DNA from: Hymenopus coronatus
Lineage: Eukaryota; Arthropoda; Insecta; Mantodea; Hymenopodidae
Direction of reading: 5' to 3'
Length of the DNA stretch: 64,000 nucleotides
Assembly (NCBI GenBank): GCA_030762935.1
Contig: CM060899.1
Span: forward strand, 58,144,501-58,208,500
Part shown: positions 21,656 through 34,280 of the stretch, piece after piece
Position numbering within the stretch: position 1 is the first letter of the stretch
Layout of the letters: each line of letters starts with the position of its first letter
Made by a program: the position numbers and the translations under genes
The notes under the pieces: generated by a model
What the model was told of the DNA's origin: nothing
The model's database searches: none
Seen by the model: only the letters and a program-made list of their open reading frames with translations

Positions 21656-21860
21656 CAAACTGGAATTTGTCATTCCTTTGTTTTACTCCTGGTCATGCAA
21701 AGAGAACTGAATTTTAATAATATGGCAACCAGCTTTTAAAATATTTGAATATCGTTTTAGCCTAGTGAATTCCCTTATTTCCCTCCTGCTTATAAGAAAC
21801 TAAATAATAAAATCATTTCTGCTAATATTTATCTTAATTAATATAAAGTAAATAGAAAAA
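21656..21860 (-). repeat. R1 piece, minus
   Basis: The reverse of the same 5' third of R1 (gtcattcctttgttttactc, then cttatttccctcctgctta). With 21366-21655 it makes an inverted pair of about 490 bp. Confidence 0.75.
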
Positions 21861-21862
21861 AA

Positions 21863-22696
21863 TCTGATGTGTTACACTCACATGACTTTCTCTAGCTACT
21901 CTATAAACAAACTTCTTACAAAAGATAATTCTTCAGTCAACACCATGCTAAATCCAGATAAACATTAGCAGAATTTTATTACTTGGTTCCTCATAAGTAG
22001 AATGGAACTAAGGGAATGCACTATGCTAAAGTGATAGTCAAATGTTTTAAAATCTGTCATTATGCGATTGTCATTGCAACTCGCTTGTTTGCTTGGCCAG
22101 GAGTAGAATAAAAGAAAAACTGACAATTTCTGTCTGAGAAAAGTATAAGTACTTTACAATTGAAACTAATAGCAAGGAATACATCTAAAACTGTATAAAC
22201 TCCACGAAAAAAAGTATATGACATAACTTGTGTCATTTTAACAAGATCTACATTTTTTGTGTTGTAAGTTCTTGTCTACCTCTTACGATTTACTAGTGAT
22301 GCCAAATTAAGCAAAAGTCATCCAGAATGAGCAGGTCTTCAGAAGCTATTCCCAGAAAATTCAAGATATACATTTTATTTGTGATAGAAATGGCTTTAAT
22401 GTGTAGGATTTTAATCAAAATCGTTAGAACCGTTTTTAAGAAAAACAAAATTTTGAAATTTTTTCCATGTAAAGGGTAGTTAGGGGTGGGGGATTTTCTT
22501 GAAAATCTTCGTGTCGCATTCTTGGAAGATACCAAACTTTTCGTTTTTGAGCTATGCTGTCCACAGACACACACACACACGCGAACCCGTTTCTGAAAAT
22601 GTTTTTTTTTTGGATTCAGGGGGGGCCTACAACATCGAATTTTTGGGTGGAATACAATACTTCTCTATCCTTATGTACATAGGGGCTAGAGAAAAT
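21863..22696 (+). repeat. R1 copy, plus, complete
   Basis: Complete unit with a shortened region around 22538-22560. Terminal palindrome partly lost (tatccttatgtacatagggg). Confidence 0.9.
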
Positions 22697-22833
22697 AATA
22701 AATAGTTGGCTTGCAGAACAGGTAGAGAAAGTTATGTTAATAATTCGCGTTAGGAGACACTCAAATTCGGTCTCACATTTATAATTCAATAAGGATAGGA
22801 AATTATACTAATTAAAGAAAAGCTCCCATCAGC

Positions 22834-22912
22834 AGCCGGAAATCGAACTCAAGACCTCTCGATTTATAAGCCAGAACACTGACCACTCGACCAAGAGTTT
22901 GCCAACCTTTTT
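22834..22912 (-). tRNA. tRNA-like relic
   Basis: The minus strand has A-box-like TTGGTCGAGTGGTCAGTGTT and a B box GAGTTCGATTTCC in the right spacing. Acceptor pairing is poor. It is probably a tRNA-derived repeat head. Confidence 0.4.
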
Positions 22913-23689
22913 GTTATTAATGATATTACATAACCACCTCGAGACGTGAATGGATTGTCAGTAATGGGTTTAGCCGATGTAATTTTATTTTAAGAATAGA
23001 AACGGAAATCCCCGTTTACTTACATAATTGATTTCTTTGATAATTACACATTAGGATAAACGTACACCATTATACGCGAGAGAAGCTGCGAAAGGAAAAG
23101 CAGAAAAAAGAAACTTTGCCCTTCAGGTAGCTCCTTTTAAAGAAACGGAGAAAGTTATCGACGATATAGAGAGACTGTAGATTTGTAACCTACAATTTTT
23201 GCTGTTTTTAAAACCTGTTGCATAAATTAATGTGTCTACCCTAATGTACTCCATAGCACTTTGGATCGAGTACGATAACTAATTGAAATGATGCAAACAA
23301 GATGTTTAACGAAGTTTTCTCTTTTTTTAAAATTATTGGCTCTTTATATTTATCATATTGAATACGCATGGAATACTTTGAAATCTGATTCAATAGCTGG
23401 AACTTATTACAATATTTCATTGCTAAAAGATTATGGGCAGTTGAATATTTCTCCCGTACAAAATATAGAAATACCTTCTGACTGCTCATAAAAGAAATTA
23501 TCGTGGAAAATTATCATATCTAAACTTAAACCTTTGAATTCTATGCTTACTGTCGTGTCCTATCTTATCTCTCCTGTCCTGTTCTATCTTATCCCGTCAT
23601 TCCTCACTTACCTCACCACATAAAGAAACTTATTACTTCTCTTTTACGCAATGAAAACAAAAAATTAAAACAACTGGTTGTCATTGTTA
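22913..23689. other. no recognised feature
   Basis: AT-rich. Two opposing short frames at 23240-23490 have no recognised similarity. Confidence 0.4.
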
Positions 23690-23850
23690 AAAAAAAAAAA
23701 AAAAAAAAAAAAAGGACGACTAAGGCATTTGTAATGTGGCTCGCCTTCAGGAGATCCTGGGTTCAAATCCTGTCGACCGACCAATCTGATGACCCCCTTC
23801 CCCCGTAGTTTCCCTCAGTAAAGCTAATTGGATTGGATATTTAGTACTAC
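23690..23850 (+). mobile_element. poly-A run followed by tRNA-like SINE head
   Basis: A poly-A of about 24 bp ends at 23713. It is followed by ggacgactaaggcatttg and a B box (cctgggttcaaatcctg, about 23758-23774). The body is short and unassigned. Confidence 0.4.
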
Positions 23851-23883
23851 GACCCAAAGTTTCATTTTAATTTAAATATGTGT

Positions 23884-24127
23884 CGGCCGCGCCGTGGCCG
23901 AGTGATTAGACCATTGGTCTCTCACTAAGGCGGCCCTGAATCGTTCCCAGGTGACCGCATGTGGGATTTGTGGTGTACAAGCGCGCAGAGGCGGGTTTGC
24001 TTCGGGTTCTCCGATTTCCGCGGCCATCTCATTCCACCGGTGCTCCGTCATAATTTCATGCATCATTAGTGTCATCGCCTACGGTGCCATATATAGTTAC
24101 CGCGGGCGTGAAAACTATATATAAAAA
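23884..24127 (+). mobile_element. SINE-A, plus, full length
   Basis: Full order head (ggccgcgccgtggccgagtg), B-box region, core (cttcgggttctccgatttcc), cattccaccggtgctccg, tail (gcgggcgtgaaaactatat) and A-run. Moderately diverged. Confidence 0.85.
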
Positions 24128-24984
24128 AGGCGGCAATAAAACTGAAAACAGATGGTAATAACGATTGCCGGGCCATCTATCCACAGAAAACAAAAGCAGG
24201 TGGGCTGGACGACATCCTAATGCCATATGCCCGGAGCGTGTAGAAGCAGCTATACAGTTGCTTGATACTAAAGTCTGTGAACACACATCGAAGCAACCAT
24301 ATGTCTGTGCAGAAGCTGAGATACATTTGCCTATCACTAAGGCTTATGTGGATACATGACGAAACAAGGTGTTAGAATAGAGTGGCGTATTTATTTGTTT
24401 TAAACATTTTACATCTTGATAATCATACAGCGGACGGATGAGATAGACCATAGTGCTTAAATAATACATTCTAGTCCATGTTTCCCTTTATACTTGTCAT
24501 TCTGAGTTTTAAAGTTAGTAATATTTGATAATTCGAAAAAAGAAAACAGATACACCAACAACAAAACAGCATAAAAACCTATCATAAGAAGAATAGAAAA
24601 AAAAAAAACGGGCAGCAAAATAAGAAATAGCCTTGTGCGTGAACACGCTATTGTTTACCAAGAAAGATGGTATGGTACAGGGATGAGACCTCCAAAGTTA
24701 ATTGTCCATCACACACCGTTTCACAAGATATGTCCTAGCACAGCTAGCATAAGTTACGTGATTTATAGGATAATTTAGGTAAAACTAACAATTAAGTGCG
24801 TTTTGTAGGATTTTTCCATCCTATCTCTTCTTCAAAAGCAACTTAATATTCTGTATTATTGTAAGTAACAAACATACACAAACATGTAAACAGATAATTT
24901 AAAAATGATGTTTTTGGCTCCAAATTGGGCATTATGCACGGTTGGTATTAATTATTTTTCCAAAATGTAAAATAGCCCCCTTCC

Positions 24985-25017
<33 letters not shown>

Positions 25018-25274
25018 AGTTAAAAGTATACGACTTACACCCGTAAAATACGAATTCTAAAAGAAAAGGCAGGAGTGTTAAATACACACCAACACCAAAA
25101 ACACCAAGCGAAAGAAGCAATTGTACATTTGTCTTACAAAACCTCACTAACATTTTCCATTTCTTGGCTTCGCAGTCTTCAACCAACAGGTTATGCAATT
25201 ACACCTAATGTGGGCGAGTTATTGGAAGTCATGCATTGCATGCACGCATTGATGTTAATCGCCTGTTTTTGTAT
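24128..25274. other. no recognised feature
   Basis: About 1.1 kb without recognised content apart from short A- and CA-tracts at 24600 and 24985-25010. A 64-codon frame at 24165-24359 has no recognised similarity. Confidence 0.4.
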
Positions 25275-25598
25275 TTCTCTACCATGTATACCTAGTAGGT
25301 ATAGAAGTATGCATTCCACCCCAAATTGAAGGTTGATATTTCACTGCAAATACATGTTTTGAGACCTCCTGAGTCTAATCTAAGATCCACGTGCGTGCAT
25401 ATGAAAAGCTAAAATGAAAAATGAAATCTCGGATAAATACCAAAGTCTGTATTTAAGTTCAATATCTGCTAAAGATGTGATACGTAGATTTAGAAGAAAG
25501 TTTTTCCAGCACAGGTACCCCTTTACATGGAAAATATTGCGGAATTATTTCTCAAAAAGGGTTCTAACGATGTTGTTTAATATATTTACAGGATAATA
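25275..25598 (-). repeat. R1 3' third, minus, old variant
   Basis: Terminal palindrome variant ctctaccatgtatacctag then taggtatag, followed by caaatacatgttttgagacc and ctttacatggaaaat. More diverged than most copies. Confidence 0.7.
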
Positions 25599-26489
25599 AA
25601 AGGGGAGTCGAAATGCCCTATCTTGCCAATGTTAAAGTTTGACCATTATCTCGGCAACTATTTAAGATAACGAGCTAAAATTTTCAATGTATATTCAGCG
25701 ATACCTTGACACTTGATTGATGAAAAATAGAATACTTCTGCTCATTAGAAGGTACAATATGATGTTTTTATTAAAGCTCTAAAAATGTTATTGAAAAATT
25801 ATGATTTTAAATGCAAAAAAAAAAAAAACAACTAATCCATATACATAAAACCTTTTTCGTTAATAAAGCCTATTTAGGTGCAAATGGACGGTAAAATTTT
25901 CAGTCCTTTGTGTCAATAAATGGGGCATTCGTATAGAAAAATTTATTTCAGTAGAAATTGCTTTCAAACATCACATTAAAACGTGTAACCTAACTTTCCA
26001 AACACAACTTGCAGATTTTGAAACTTTCACATGAAGGCAATATGAGCGGGATGACAATGCTGCCAACAGTTAGCGTAAAACTTTCCGATCAAAACAAAAA
26101 AAAAACTACTGTGCAGGATTATTTTCAACAATATTTTAAACTTATTTACAATCAGCGTACTTATACGAAAGTAACACAAAAATGAACGGGAGACTCGAAA
26201 TATTTGTATGCAATTAAAACATTGAAATAAAAAAAATACAAAAATCCTCTTAAATCTTGATTTTATTATTCTTTGTTTGTTTGTTTTTGTTTAACTAATC
26301 CTGACGTCATCTTCTTAAGGAAGACATTTTGAATAACGTTTATAACTGGCAAACCTCAAGACAGACAAAAACATAACAACACGAAAAATATAGACCTACT
26401 TAAAATACACCATTTATAATATTACTTTAACTTATACAATTTATGAACATCCGTTATTATCAGTTTAAATTTTTAATACTATTATCAAT
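25599..26489. other. no recognised feature
   Basis: AT-rich, nothing recognised. Confidence 0.4.
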
Positions 26490-26605
26490 TTTTACTATCT
26501 CTAACACATTCCTAGTAGGTAGAGAAGATACATATTACTTTCTTCCAGGACTTCGATACTGAGATTTCAATGCAAATACACGTTTTGGGGTTTCTGAATA
26601 AAATA
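26490..26605 (-). repeat. R1 terminal ~100 bp, minus, old
   Basis: actatctctaacacattcct with taggtagag, then ttcgatactgagatttcaa and cacgttttggggtt. Only the terminal part is present. Confidence 0.6.
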
Positions 26606-27017
26606 AGCATTTTATTTTCTCTACCATGTAAAATGTACGAGCTTTGTTCCAATCTTCTTGCTTATCAATGGTGACGGTGAGTGTGTAGAGTTCATTGGGA
26701 AGGGTAAAATGAAGGTCGCTCACCTCAATTCCTCACTGACCGGTTTAACTTGACAAACCCCCCGTTGAGTTGTGCAACTCTTTTAACGCACGAATGCGTA
26801 TCTGCACACGTCAACTACGGGGCAGTTAGGCCTCCTGGTACTTGTAAATATGTTTCATGCTTAATGGAGTAAAATATATACTAATTTTATTGTGCCTAAA
26901 ATTGACTATTTTCATACGTAGTTTAAGGACCTATCAAGCTTGTTTGTATTATTGCGTGCATTTGTGAGCGTGCAATTAGAACTTTTATAAAGAATTTTGC
27001 CTATCGCAATGGTATAA
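26606..27017. other. no recognised feature
   Basis: Nothing recognised. Confidence 0.4.
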
Positions 27018-27340
27018 TTACTTTATCTACACGTACTATGCACATAGTGTATAGAGAAAGTATTGTATTGCACTAAAAAATTCGATGTCAAGATTTCATA
27101 AAAAATATATGTTTTGAGTCCTCCTGAATCCAAAAGAAGCCTTTTTAGAAAAATATCCGTGTCTATGTCTGTCTGTGGGCAGCATAGCTCAAAAACGAAA
27201 AGTCTGTCAAATACCAAACTTTGTACTTAAGTTCAATATCTTCCAAGGATGAGACACGAAGATTTTCAAGAAAATGTCCCCACCCACAACTATCCTTTAC
27301 ATGGAAAATTTTTGATTTTCTCAAAAATGACTTAAGGAAG
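27018..27340 (-). repeat. R1 3' third, minus
   Basis: From the terminal palindrome (ctacacgtactatgcacata) to ttgattttctcaaaaatgac. The 5' two thirds of the unit are absent. Confidence 0.8.
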
Positions 27341-27859
27341 ATTTTACTACTGACATGTCTTTCCTAATGTCAGTAGTTTGCATTGATTTATGTAGTAAGA
27401 AAATAATGGTCGCTTAGCACCTTTACGTCAAATGGTTAACTACAAAAGGCTATTGATTTACTACTGATAAATCAATCATTTTAGTATTCACTCAGCGCTT
27501 TGTTTATTGGTACGTGATGTTGCTTTCTACTCCCCATGTGGGAAAACACAGTACTGACCTAAAAAGACCTGACCTATTTTATTGTAAATGTAACACTAGC
27601 TTGATTAACAATAATACATAAAGGCCTGAATAATGATTAAAACCAGCTTGGGAGTGTAGTCAAGAGTGAAATTATTTAAAAACAGATAAGAGGGTTTGGC
27701 GTAAAAGATTAATAATAAGAGAAGAGAAAATTAAAGAAATAATGTTTACATTTTACACTCATTAAGAAAATCATGGAATTTAATATATTTACTATATGTT
27801 GTCATATCAAAGGTATTTTCAATTGGTAAATGAGTAAGTGGCTGAGGAAATGGAAATAG
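27341..27859. other. no recognised feature
   Basis: AT-rich, nothing recognised. Confidence 0.4.
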
Positions 27860-28031
27860 AGTTTTATTTATGGACGCTCTTTAACTGCTGTGGTTCTCAG
27901 CGTCCCATTCTATACTAGGCGTGCAATTTTGCTCAGAGGCCTCTTTATCGGGCTTGAGGTTCTTTTACGTGCCGTAAATCTACGACACGGGACCAACGGC
28001 TTTACTTCTCTTCCGAAGGAAGCCATACTAA
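27860..28031 (-). mobile_element. SINE-B, minus, 5'-truncated
   Basis: Contains the tail (ttttatttatggacgctctt) to gaaggaagccatactaaa. The tRNA-like head is missing. Confidence 0.8.
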
Positions 28032-28252
28032 ATGGTTGAGCCTACTTCAATGCCTATATTAGTGTCTATTTTGAGGTTCTTGTTGTGTCTATTCAGTTGT
28101 TTTTTTTTCAGTCTTTTAGGGCCTATTGCGCTGAGTTCTAATCATAACTAGAGACCGGGAGCTTGGGTAATAAAAGTTAATGTTTTAGATGCTTAAAATA
28201 TGCTCCTTGTCCATTTTATTTCGACTCCGTAAAATTAAAAAAAAAAAAAATA

Positions 28253-29088
28253 TCTGTGTTCCATTCACATGACTTTCACCAAATCGCTGTAACAGATTTT
28301 GTTAAAAAGCATATTCTTCTGTCTACTTTATAATAATCGAGATAAACATTAGCAAAAATCGTCTTAATCACTTGCTTCCTTGTAAGTAGAAGGGAAATAA
28401 GGGAATCCACTAGGCTAAAGCGATAGTCAAATCTTTCTAAAGCCGGTTGCCATGAGGTTGAAATTCGTTTCTATGCAGGGTCAGGAGTTTACTACTTTCC
28501 GTGTGCGAAAAGTTTAAGTATTTTAAATCTTAAACAAATAACAAGGAATATCTCAGAAATGTTCAATTCTACGAAGGAAAAAAAAAAAAAACAACGTATA
28601 TGGCATAAATTGTTTGTTTTAACGTAATCTACATTTTTTGTGTAGTACGTTTCTATCTCTAACGGTTTACTAGTTCGCAAAATTCATTCAGAATAAAGAG
28701 GTCTTTAGAGGCTATTCCTAGAAAATTCAAGATAAACATTTTATTTGATATATCTTTAATATATGGTAAACCGTTAGAGCCATTTTTTTTTCATGTAAAG
28801 GGTAGTATGGGGTGGGGGGATTTTTCTCAAAATCTTAGTGTCGCATCCCTGAAAAATACTAAACTTAAATACCAAGTTTGGTATTTTTCTGATTTTTCGT
28901 TTTTGAATTATCGTGTTCACAGACACACACACACACACACATGGACCTTTTTCCAGAAATGCTTTTTTTTTTTTTTGCTACAAGGGACCCTAAAACGTGT
29001 ATTTCCGGTGAAATCTCTGTATCGAATCTTTGGGTGGAATGCAGTATCTTCTCTGTACACTATGTACATAGTACGTGTAGAGAAAGTA
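28253..29088 (+). repeat. R1 copy, plus, complete
   Basis: Complete unit, terminal palindrome ctctgtacactatgtacata then gtacgtgtagag. The CA tract at 28920-28940 has about ten repeats. Confidence 0.9.
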
Positions 29089-29437
29089 AAAGCTAAAACA
29101 ATTATGTAAGCGATTTAGTTATCTTAACATGATTAATAACAAAGTTGGCTTTAAAATAAACCAAAATATTTCACAATGGATCAGATAAGTTACAATTACA
29201 GATTATGATTAAACAGTGGCTTCACACTTTCTCTAAATTATCCATGGAAAAGTTACAGCGTTTGTCATAAAGTATTCATTTGTGCGCTTAGATCTGTTAC
29301 TGCATATCTCATGCTGGAGAACTTCCTGTCTTGATGTGTTTAACAGTACAGGCGAATAAGAATCGTAGTAGCCATTTGTCATTTAATTACGATTCTGTGA
29401 ATAGCATAAAATAAATGCGAATGTAACATAGGAAAAA
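29089..29437. other. no recognised feature
   Basis: AT-rich spacer between R1 units. Confidence 0.4.
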
Positions 29438-30137
29438 TCTGATCTTTTCCATTCACATAACTTTCTTTAAACATTATGTAACAAACTAGTCTAAAAAAAA
29501 AACGTATTATTCTCTCTACTTTATGCTGATAAAGATAAACATTAGCATAAAAGGTCTTACTATTTAGTTTCTTGTAAGTAGAAGGGAAATAAAGGGAGTA
29601 CACTAGGCTATGGCGAGAGTCATTTATTTAAAAGCTGGTTGCTTTCTGATTTAAATTCGGTTCTCTTTGAATGGCCAGGAGTAAGACAAACCACACACAC
29701 ACACACAAACAAACAAACAAACAAAATGTATATGATGAGTTTAAGAGATCTAAATTTTGTATGGTAAGTTCTTGTCTAATCTTACAGTATATCAATAATG
29801 CAAACGTCATCCAGAATAAGGAGGTTTATATAGGCTCTTCACAGAAAATTCAGATTATACATTTTATTTGTAATGTAAATATTTTAATATACGGTATATT
29901 AAACAAATTGTTATACCATTTTTGAGAAAATCAAAATGTTCGAAAATAATTTTAAGTAAAGAGTAGTTTGGGACGTTGAGATTTTTCTGAAAATCTCGCT
30001 GTAGCATCCTTGGAAGATGCTTAATATAAATATTAAGTTTGGTATTTAACCGCCTTTTCGTTTTTGAGTCATATATTTCCGGGAAACTCTCGGAATCTAA
30101 TTTTTTTTGTACATGGATACTATTTGGTAGTGAAAAT
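29438..30137 (+). repeat. R1 copy, plus, deleted inside
   Basis: 5' part present. CA region lost (gagtcatatatttccgggaa) and terminal palindrome decayed (ggatactatttggtag). An extra (CAAA)n tract lies at 29690-29720. Confidence 0.8.
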
Positions 30138-30214
30138 AAAAATGGTTAAAATTGGAAAACAGGCACTTAAAATAAACTAAGACTGAAAAATAGGCACTAA
30201 AGTAAAAAAAAAAA

Positions 30215-31058
30215 TCTGAATGTTATATGACGTTCTCCACCTGTTCTACAAACTTCTCACAAAAGATTATTCTACTTTCTAAACCATGCTAATTGAGCTG
30301 CATTAGCAGAATTTACTTATTACTTAATTTCTTTTAAGTAGAATGGAACTAAAGGAATGCACTATGCTAAAGCGATAGGCAAATGTTTTAAAAGCTGTCG
30401 TTATGCGATTGTCATTGCAATTCGCTTTTTTGCTTGACCAGGAGTACAATAAAAGAAAAAAAAATGACACTTCCTGTCTGAAATAAAATATAAATATTTT
30501 AAAATTGAAACCAATAACAAGGAATATCTTGGTAACGGTCAACTCTACACAAAAATGCATATGATTTAAATCGTGTGTTTTAACGAAATCTACATTTTTT
30601 TAGCTGTACGCTTTTGTCTATCTTTTACGGTTTACTAATGATTCAAAATTCAGAAAAATGTGTCCAGAACAAACAGGTCTTCAGAAGATATTCCCAGAAA
30701 ATGTAATTTATACATTCTATTTGGCATGTGAATATTTATAATGTACGACATTTTAATTCAAATGGTTAGAGCCATTTTTTGAGAAAAAAAAAATCGAAAC
30801 ATTTTCCACGTAAAGGGTAGTTTGCGGTGGGGGCATTTTCTTGAAAATCTTCGTGTCGCACCCTTAGAAGATAATAAACTGAAATACCAAGTTTGAAATT
30901 TAACGTCCTTTAGTTTTTGAGATATGCTGTTCTAAAAATGATTTTTTTTACTTAGGGGATCTCAAAACATATATTTCCGGTGAAATCTCGGTATCAACTT
31001 TTTGGGTGGAATACAATACCTTCTCTATACACTGTACATAGTGTGTGCAGAGTAAGTA
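30215..31058 (+). repeat. R1 copy, plus, complete
   Basis: Complete unit with deletion of the CA tract. Terminal palindrome ctctatacactgtacatagt then gtgtgcagag. Confidence 0.85.
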
Positions 31059-31559
31059 ATAGGCATTTTAGGCATTATCAGGCTGTCTTATCTAAACCTA
31101 AACATTCATGTAAATAGAAGGACGAGGCAAATGTATACTACGGCAAAAAATAGACATTTGCCTAAAATCTGCTGTCTAGTAATAACATATCAGCTTTAAT
31201 GTCGCTAAGGGCATTTGAATTTCCGTCTCGTTTACTCTTTCAAATTATTTCTGCTCTGTTGTTAAGGAAACGGCGCTTAATGTTTAGGGCTGCTGATTGT
31301 GAAGAAGCTGAGCATTAAAATTCTCTCCTCGGTTTTGTCAATACGGTAAATATCCAGTGGCGTATATTGTGGATTCTCAAAGCTATCACCGAAACCCATA
31401 TCTAAAAAAAAATAGGAATTAATAAGTAATATTAATGAGAATTACAACACCAACCAATTCTGTCATGGAAAATTAGCGCTTTGCAGGTAGAATATGTCTC
31501 GTTCTTTATACTATCGAACTGAAGTGAGAATAGAGCTTCGGATGCTTGAAGCTGCAGTC
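31059..31559. other. no recognised feature
   Basis: Nothing recognised. Confidence 0.4.
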
Positions 31560-32119
31560 TAGGGTTGCCAGATCTCCCGTATTTCAGCCTTATTTTATTG
31601 AGTCTCCCAGCTCCCGTATTTTTTACTACTTCTCCCGTACTTCATAAACTGCCATGAATTCTGGGTTTTAGAAGGATACTTAGAATATGCAATATATGGA
31701 AGTGGTATTTTAATTAGCTGTTGGTAACAATGGTAGCACACGTCTCGTTCCCTTGTGTCTTTGAATTGAAGAGAGGAACATGTGATTTGCTTGTTTGTGA
31801 TACTATAAAGCAAGTATAATCATGGAAGACGATGGCCACAATGAACTGAACAAAAGCCACCAAGAAGAAACCTAAATACAGGTGTGTTTGTTTACCTTTC
31901 TGTTTGGGAAGATACTTATTTTTGGGCAGGACCTGTGAAGGGTAATACTACAGCTATACCTATTATTGTTTTAAATTATGCTCGTATTAATGTACCAAAT
32001 ATGCTTTAATTCTACACACATTTTCTGCTGAAATCAACAAAGTAAAAGATCGATAGGTCGTGTCGGGAAAACCATTCATGAAATCTCCCTATTTTCAGTT
32101 AGAAAACCTGGCAACCCTA
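31560..32119 (+). mobile_element. hAT-like DNA element, internally deleted
   Basis: Perfect 12-bp terminal inverted repeats TAGGGTTGCCAG (31560-31571) and CTGGCAACCCTA (32108-32119). Flanking 8-mers ctgcagtc and atgcagct may be a decayed 8-bp target duplication (5 of 8 match). Subterminal CTCCCGTATTT-like repeats sit at the left end and ctccctattttcagtt at the right. These ends and the internal coding relic (31822-31965) fit the hAT superfamily. Confidence 0.7.
31822..31965 (+). pseudogene. hAT transposase N-terminal (BED-finger-like) relic
   Basis: Starts with an ATG (MEDDGHNELNKSH). After a frame change, KKPKYRC (about 31863-31883) appears, then WEDTYFWAGPVKGNTTA in another frame (about 31906-31960). 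This order resembles the start of many hAT transposases, where a K-rich stretch, Y-x-C, W-E-x-x-Y-x-W and P-V-K-G precede the BED zinc finger. Two frame changes and the lack of anything downstream make it non-functional. The dimerisation and catalytic regions are deleted. Confidence 0.55.
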
Positions 32120-32164
32120 ATGCAGCTCTACGCTACAAATCTCGCGCGGGTTTTCATTTTCTTT

Positions 32165-33029
32165 TCTTTCTCTACACATACTATGTACACATAGTGTATA
32201 GAGAAGGTATTGAATTCCACCCAAAAATTCGATACCGAGATTTCACTGATAATATATGTTTTGGGTCCCCTTGAATCCAAAAAATTTATTTTCAGAAAAA
32301 GTTCCGTGTGTGTGTGACTGTGTGTCTTTGGATAGCATAGCTCAAAAACGAAAAGCGAGTTAAATACCATACTTGGTATTTAAGTTTGGTGTCATCCAAG
32401 GATGCGACAAGAAGATTTTCAAGAAAATCCCCCCACCCCCAACTACCCTTTACAAGGAAATTTTTTAAAAAATTTGGAAATTCTCAAAAATGGCTCTAAC
32501 GATTTTAATTAAAATCTGCTATATTTAAGGTATTTACCCGACAAATAAAATGTATATCTTGAACTTTCTGGGAATGACCTCTGAAGACTGCTTTATGCTG
32601 GATGAATTTTACGGAATTTTGCATAGCTGCTAAGCCATAAGAGATGGATAAAAACTTACCACACAAAAAAGTGGAGCATGTTAAAACACACAACCTATGT
32701 TACATACATTTTTTGCGTGGAGTTGATCGTTTTTAAGATATGCCTTGTTTTTGGTTTCAGCTTTGAAAAACTTGTACTTTTCTCATACAGGGAATGTCAA
32801 CTCCTGCCCACACAAACAAAGGAACTTCAGTCACATAGCAACCAGGTTTGACTATCACTTTAACCTATGGTACTCCCTTATTTCGATTCTACTTACAAGG
32901 AAGCAAGTAATAAGACTATTTCTGCTAATTTTTTTTCTCGATTAGCATGAAGTAAATAAATGCATAAGCGTTTTAACAATAATTTGTTGCAGAGATGTAG
33001 AGAAAGTCATGTGAATGGAACACATCAGA
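32165..33029 (-). repeat. R1 copy, minus, complete (reference copy)
   Basis: A good example of the family. Read on the minus strand it opens tctgatgtgttccattcaca, then tgactttctctacatctctg. Next come stem-loop TGCTAAT...ATTAGCA, a second stem CTTATT...AATAAG around the aagcaagtaataag region, actccacgcaaaaaatg, and ttacggtttagcag-type sequence. It then has tcttcagaggc, cgttagagccatttttgaga, ggggtggggggatttt, the CA tract (CACAGACACA type) and the ggattcaagggg block. It ends with the palindrome around atgtgtacatagta and gagaaag. No protein similarity is visible in any frame. The mode of mobility is unknown: non-autonomous rolling-circle or TIR element are both possible. Confidence 0.9.
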
Positions 33030-33412
33030 TTTTTAATTTTATGACTGGTTATGTAGAACATAAGATTGCAGTAATATAACTGTGGCATTTGAAGTTATGG
33101 GCCTATCTATGCCTACAAAAACACAATTACATCACGTGACTTGTTTTTGTTAGAACAATGAATTTAGACAATAACAAATAACTAAGCATGCTAGAACTTA
33201 TATACATGAAAAAAATATATTATCATTGTTTATAACAGCTGGTATAAATTTCAATAAGATATCTTACATGTGGATTCTCAAAATTTCGCAGCTCGTATAT
33301 CACCATAGGTTTAATTACAAGATTGCTTCGTGCAAGATAGTCCTTAAATTATAGGTGCGAAAACTCTAGAATGTCTATAATTACCCCTAATTCGTGAAAG
33401 TTAGCAAACAAA
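33030..33412. other. no recognised feature
   Basis: AT-rich spacer between R1 units. Confidence 0.4.
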
Positions 33413-34244
33413 TCTAATGTATTCCATTCACATAGCTTTCTCTAGCTGTTCCACAAAAATGTTTCTTACAACAGATTATTCTTTTATCTCATGCTAATCC
33501 AGATAAACATTAGCAGAATTGTTATTATTACTTGCTTCCTTGTAAGTATAAGGAAAATATCCAAGGGAATACATTACGCCAAAGTGATAGACAGATATTT
33601 TAAAAGCTAGTCGCATGTGAAATAATTGAGGTTCGGTTCACTTTGCCTGATTTCGTTTAGAAGTTAGTTTAAAATTTAAACGAATAACAATTAATATCTT
33701 GAAAACGGTAAGCTCAATAAGAAAACGTATATGACGTAAACTATGTGTTTTATGAAGATCTACATTTTTTGTGTAGTATGTATTTGTCTATCTCTTACGG
33801 TTTAACCGATATGCAAAATTCTTTAAAACTCAACCGGAATAAAGAGGTCTTTAGAGGCTATTCCTAGAAAATTTAAAACATGCATTTTGTGATGCGAATA
33901 TCTTTAATATACGGCATTTTAAACAAAATCGTTAGAGCCATTTTTGAGAAACCAAAATATTCGATTTTTGTTCCATATTTAGGGTAGTTGGGGGTCGAAA
34001 ATATTCGTGTCGAGTCCATGGAAGATGCTAAACTTATATACCAAGTTTGGTATTTAACGGACTCTTCGTTTATGAGCTATGCTGTCCACAGACACATACA
34101 TGGTACTTTTCCTAAAAATGTTTTTTTCGGACTCAGGGGACCTTAAAACATATTATCGGTGAAATTTCGACATCAAATGTTTGGGTGGAGTACAATACCT
34201 TCTCTATCCACTATATACATTGTGCATACGGCCTAGAGAAAGTA
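33413..34244 (+). repeat. R1 copy, plus, complete
   Basis: First of four plus units up to 36372. A spacer of about 36 bp separates it from the next. Confidence 0.9.
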
Positions 34245-34280
34245 ATAAATTGCGTACAGAGCATACTGTGATGTCCAAAA

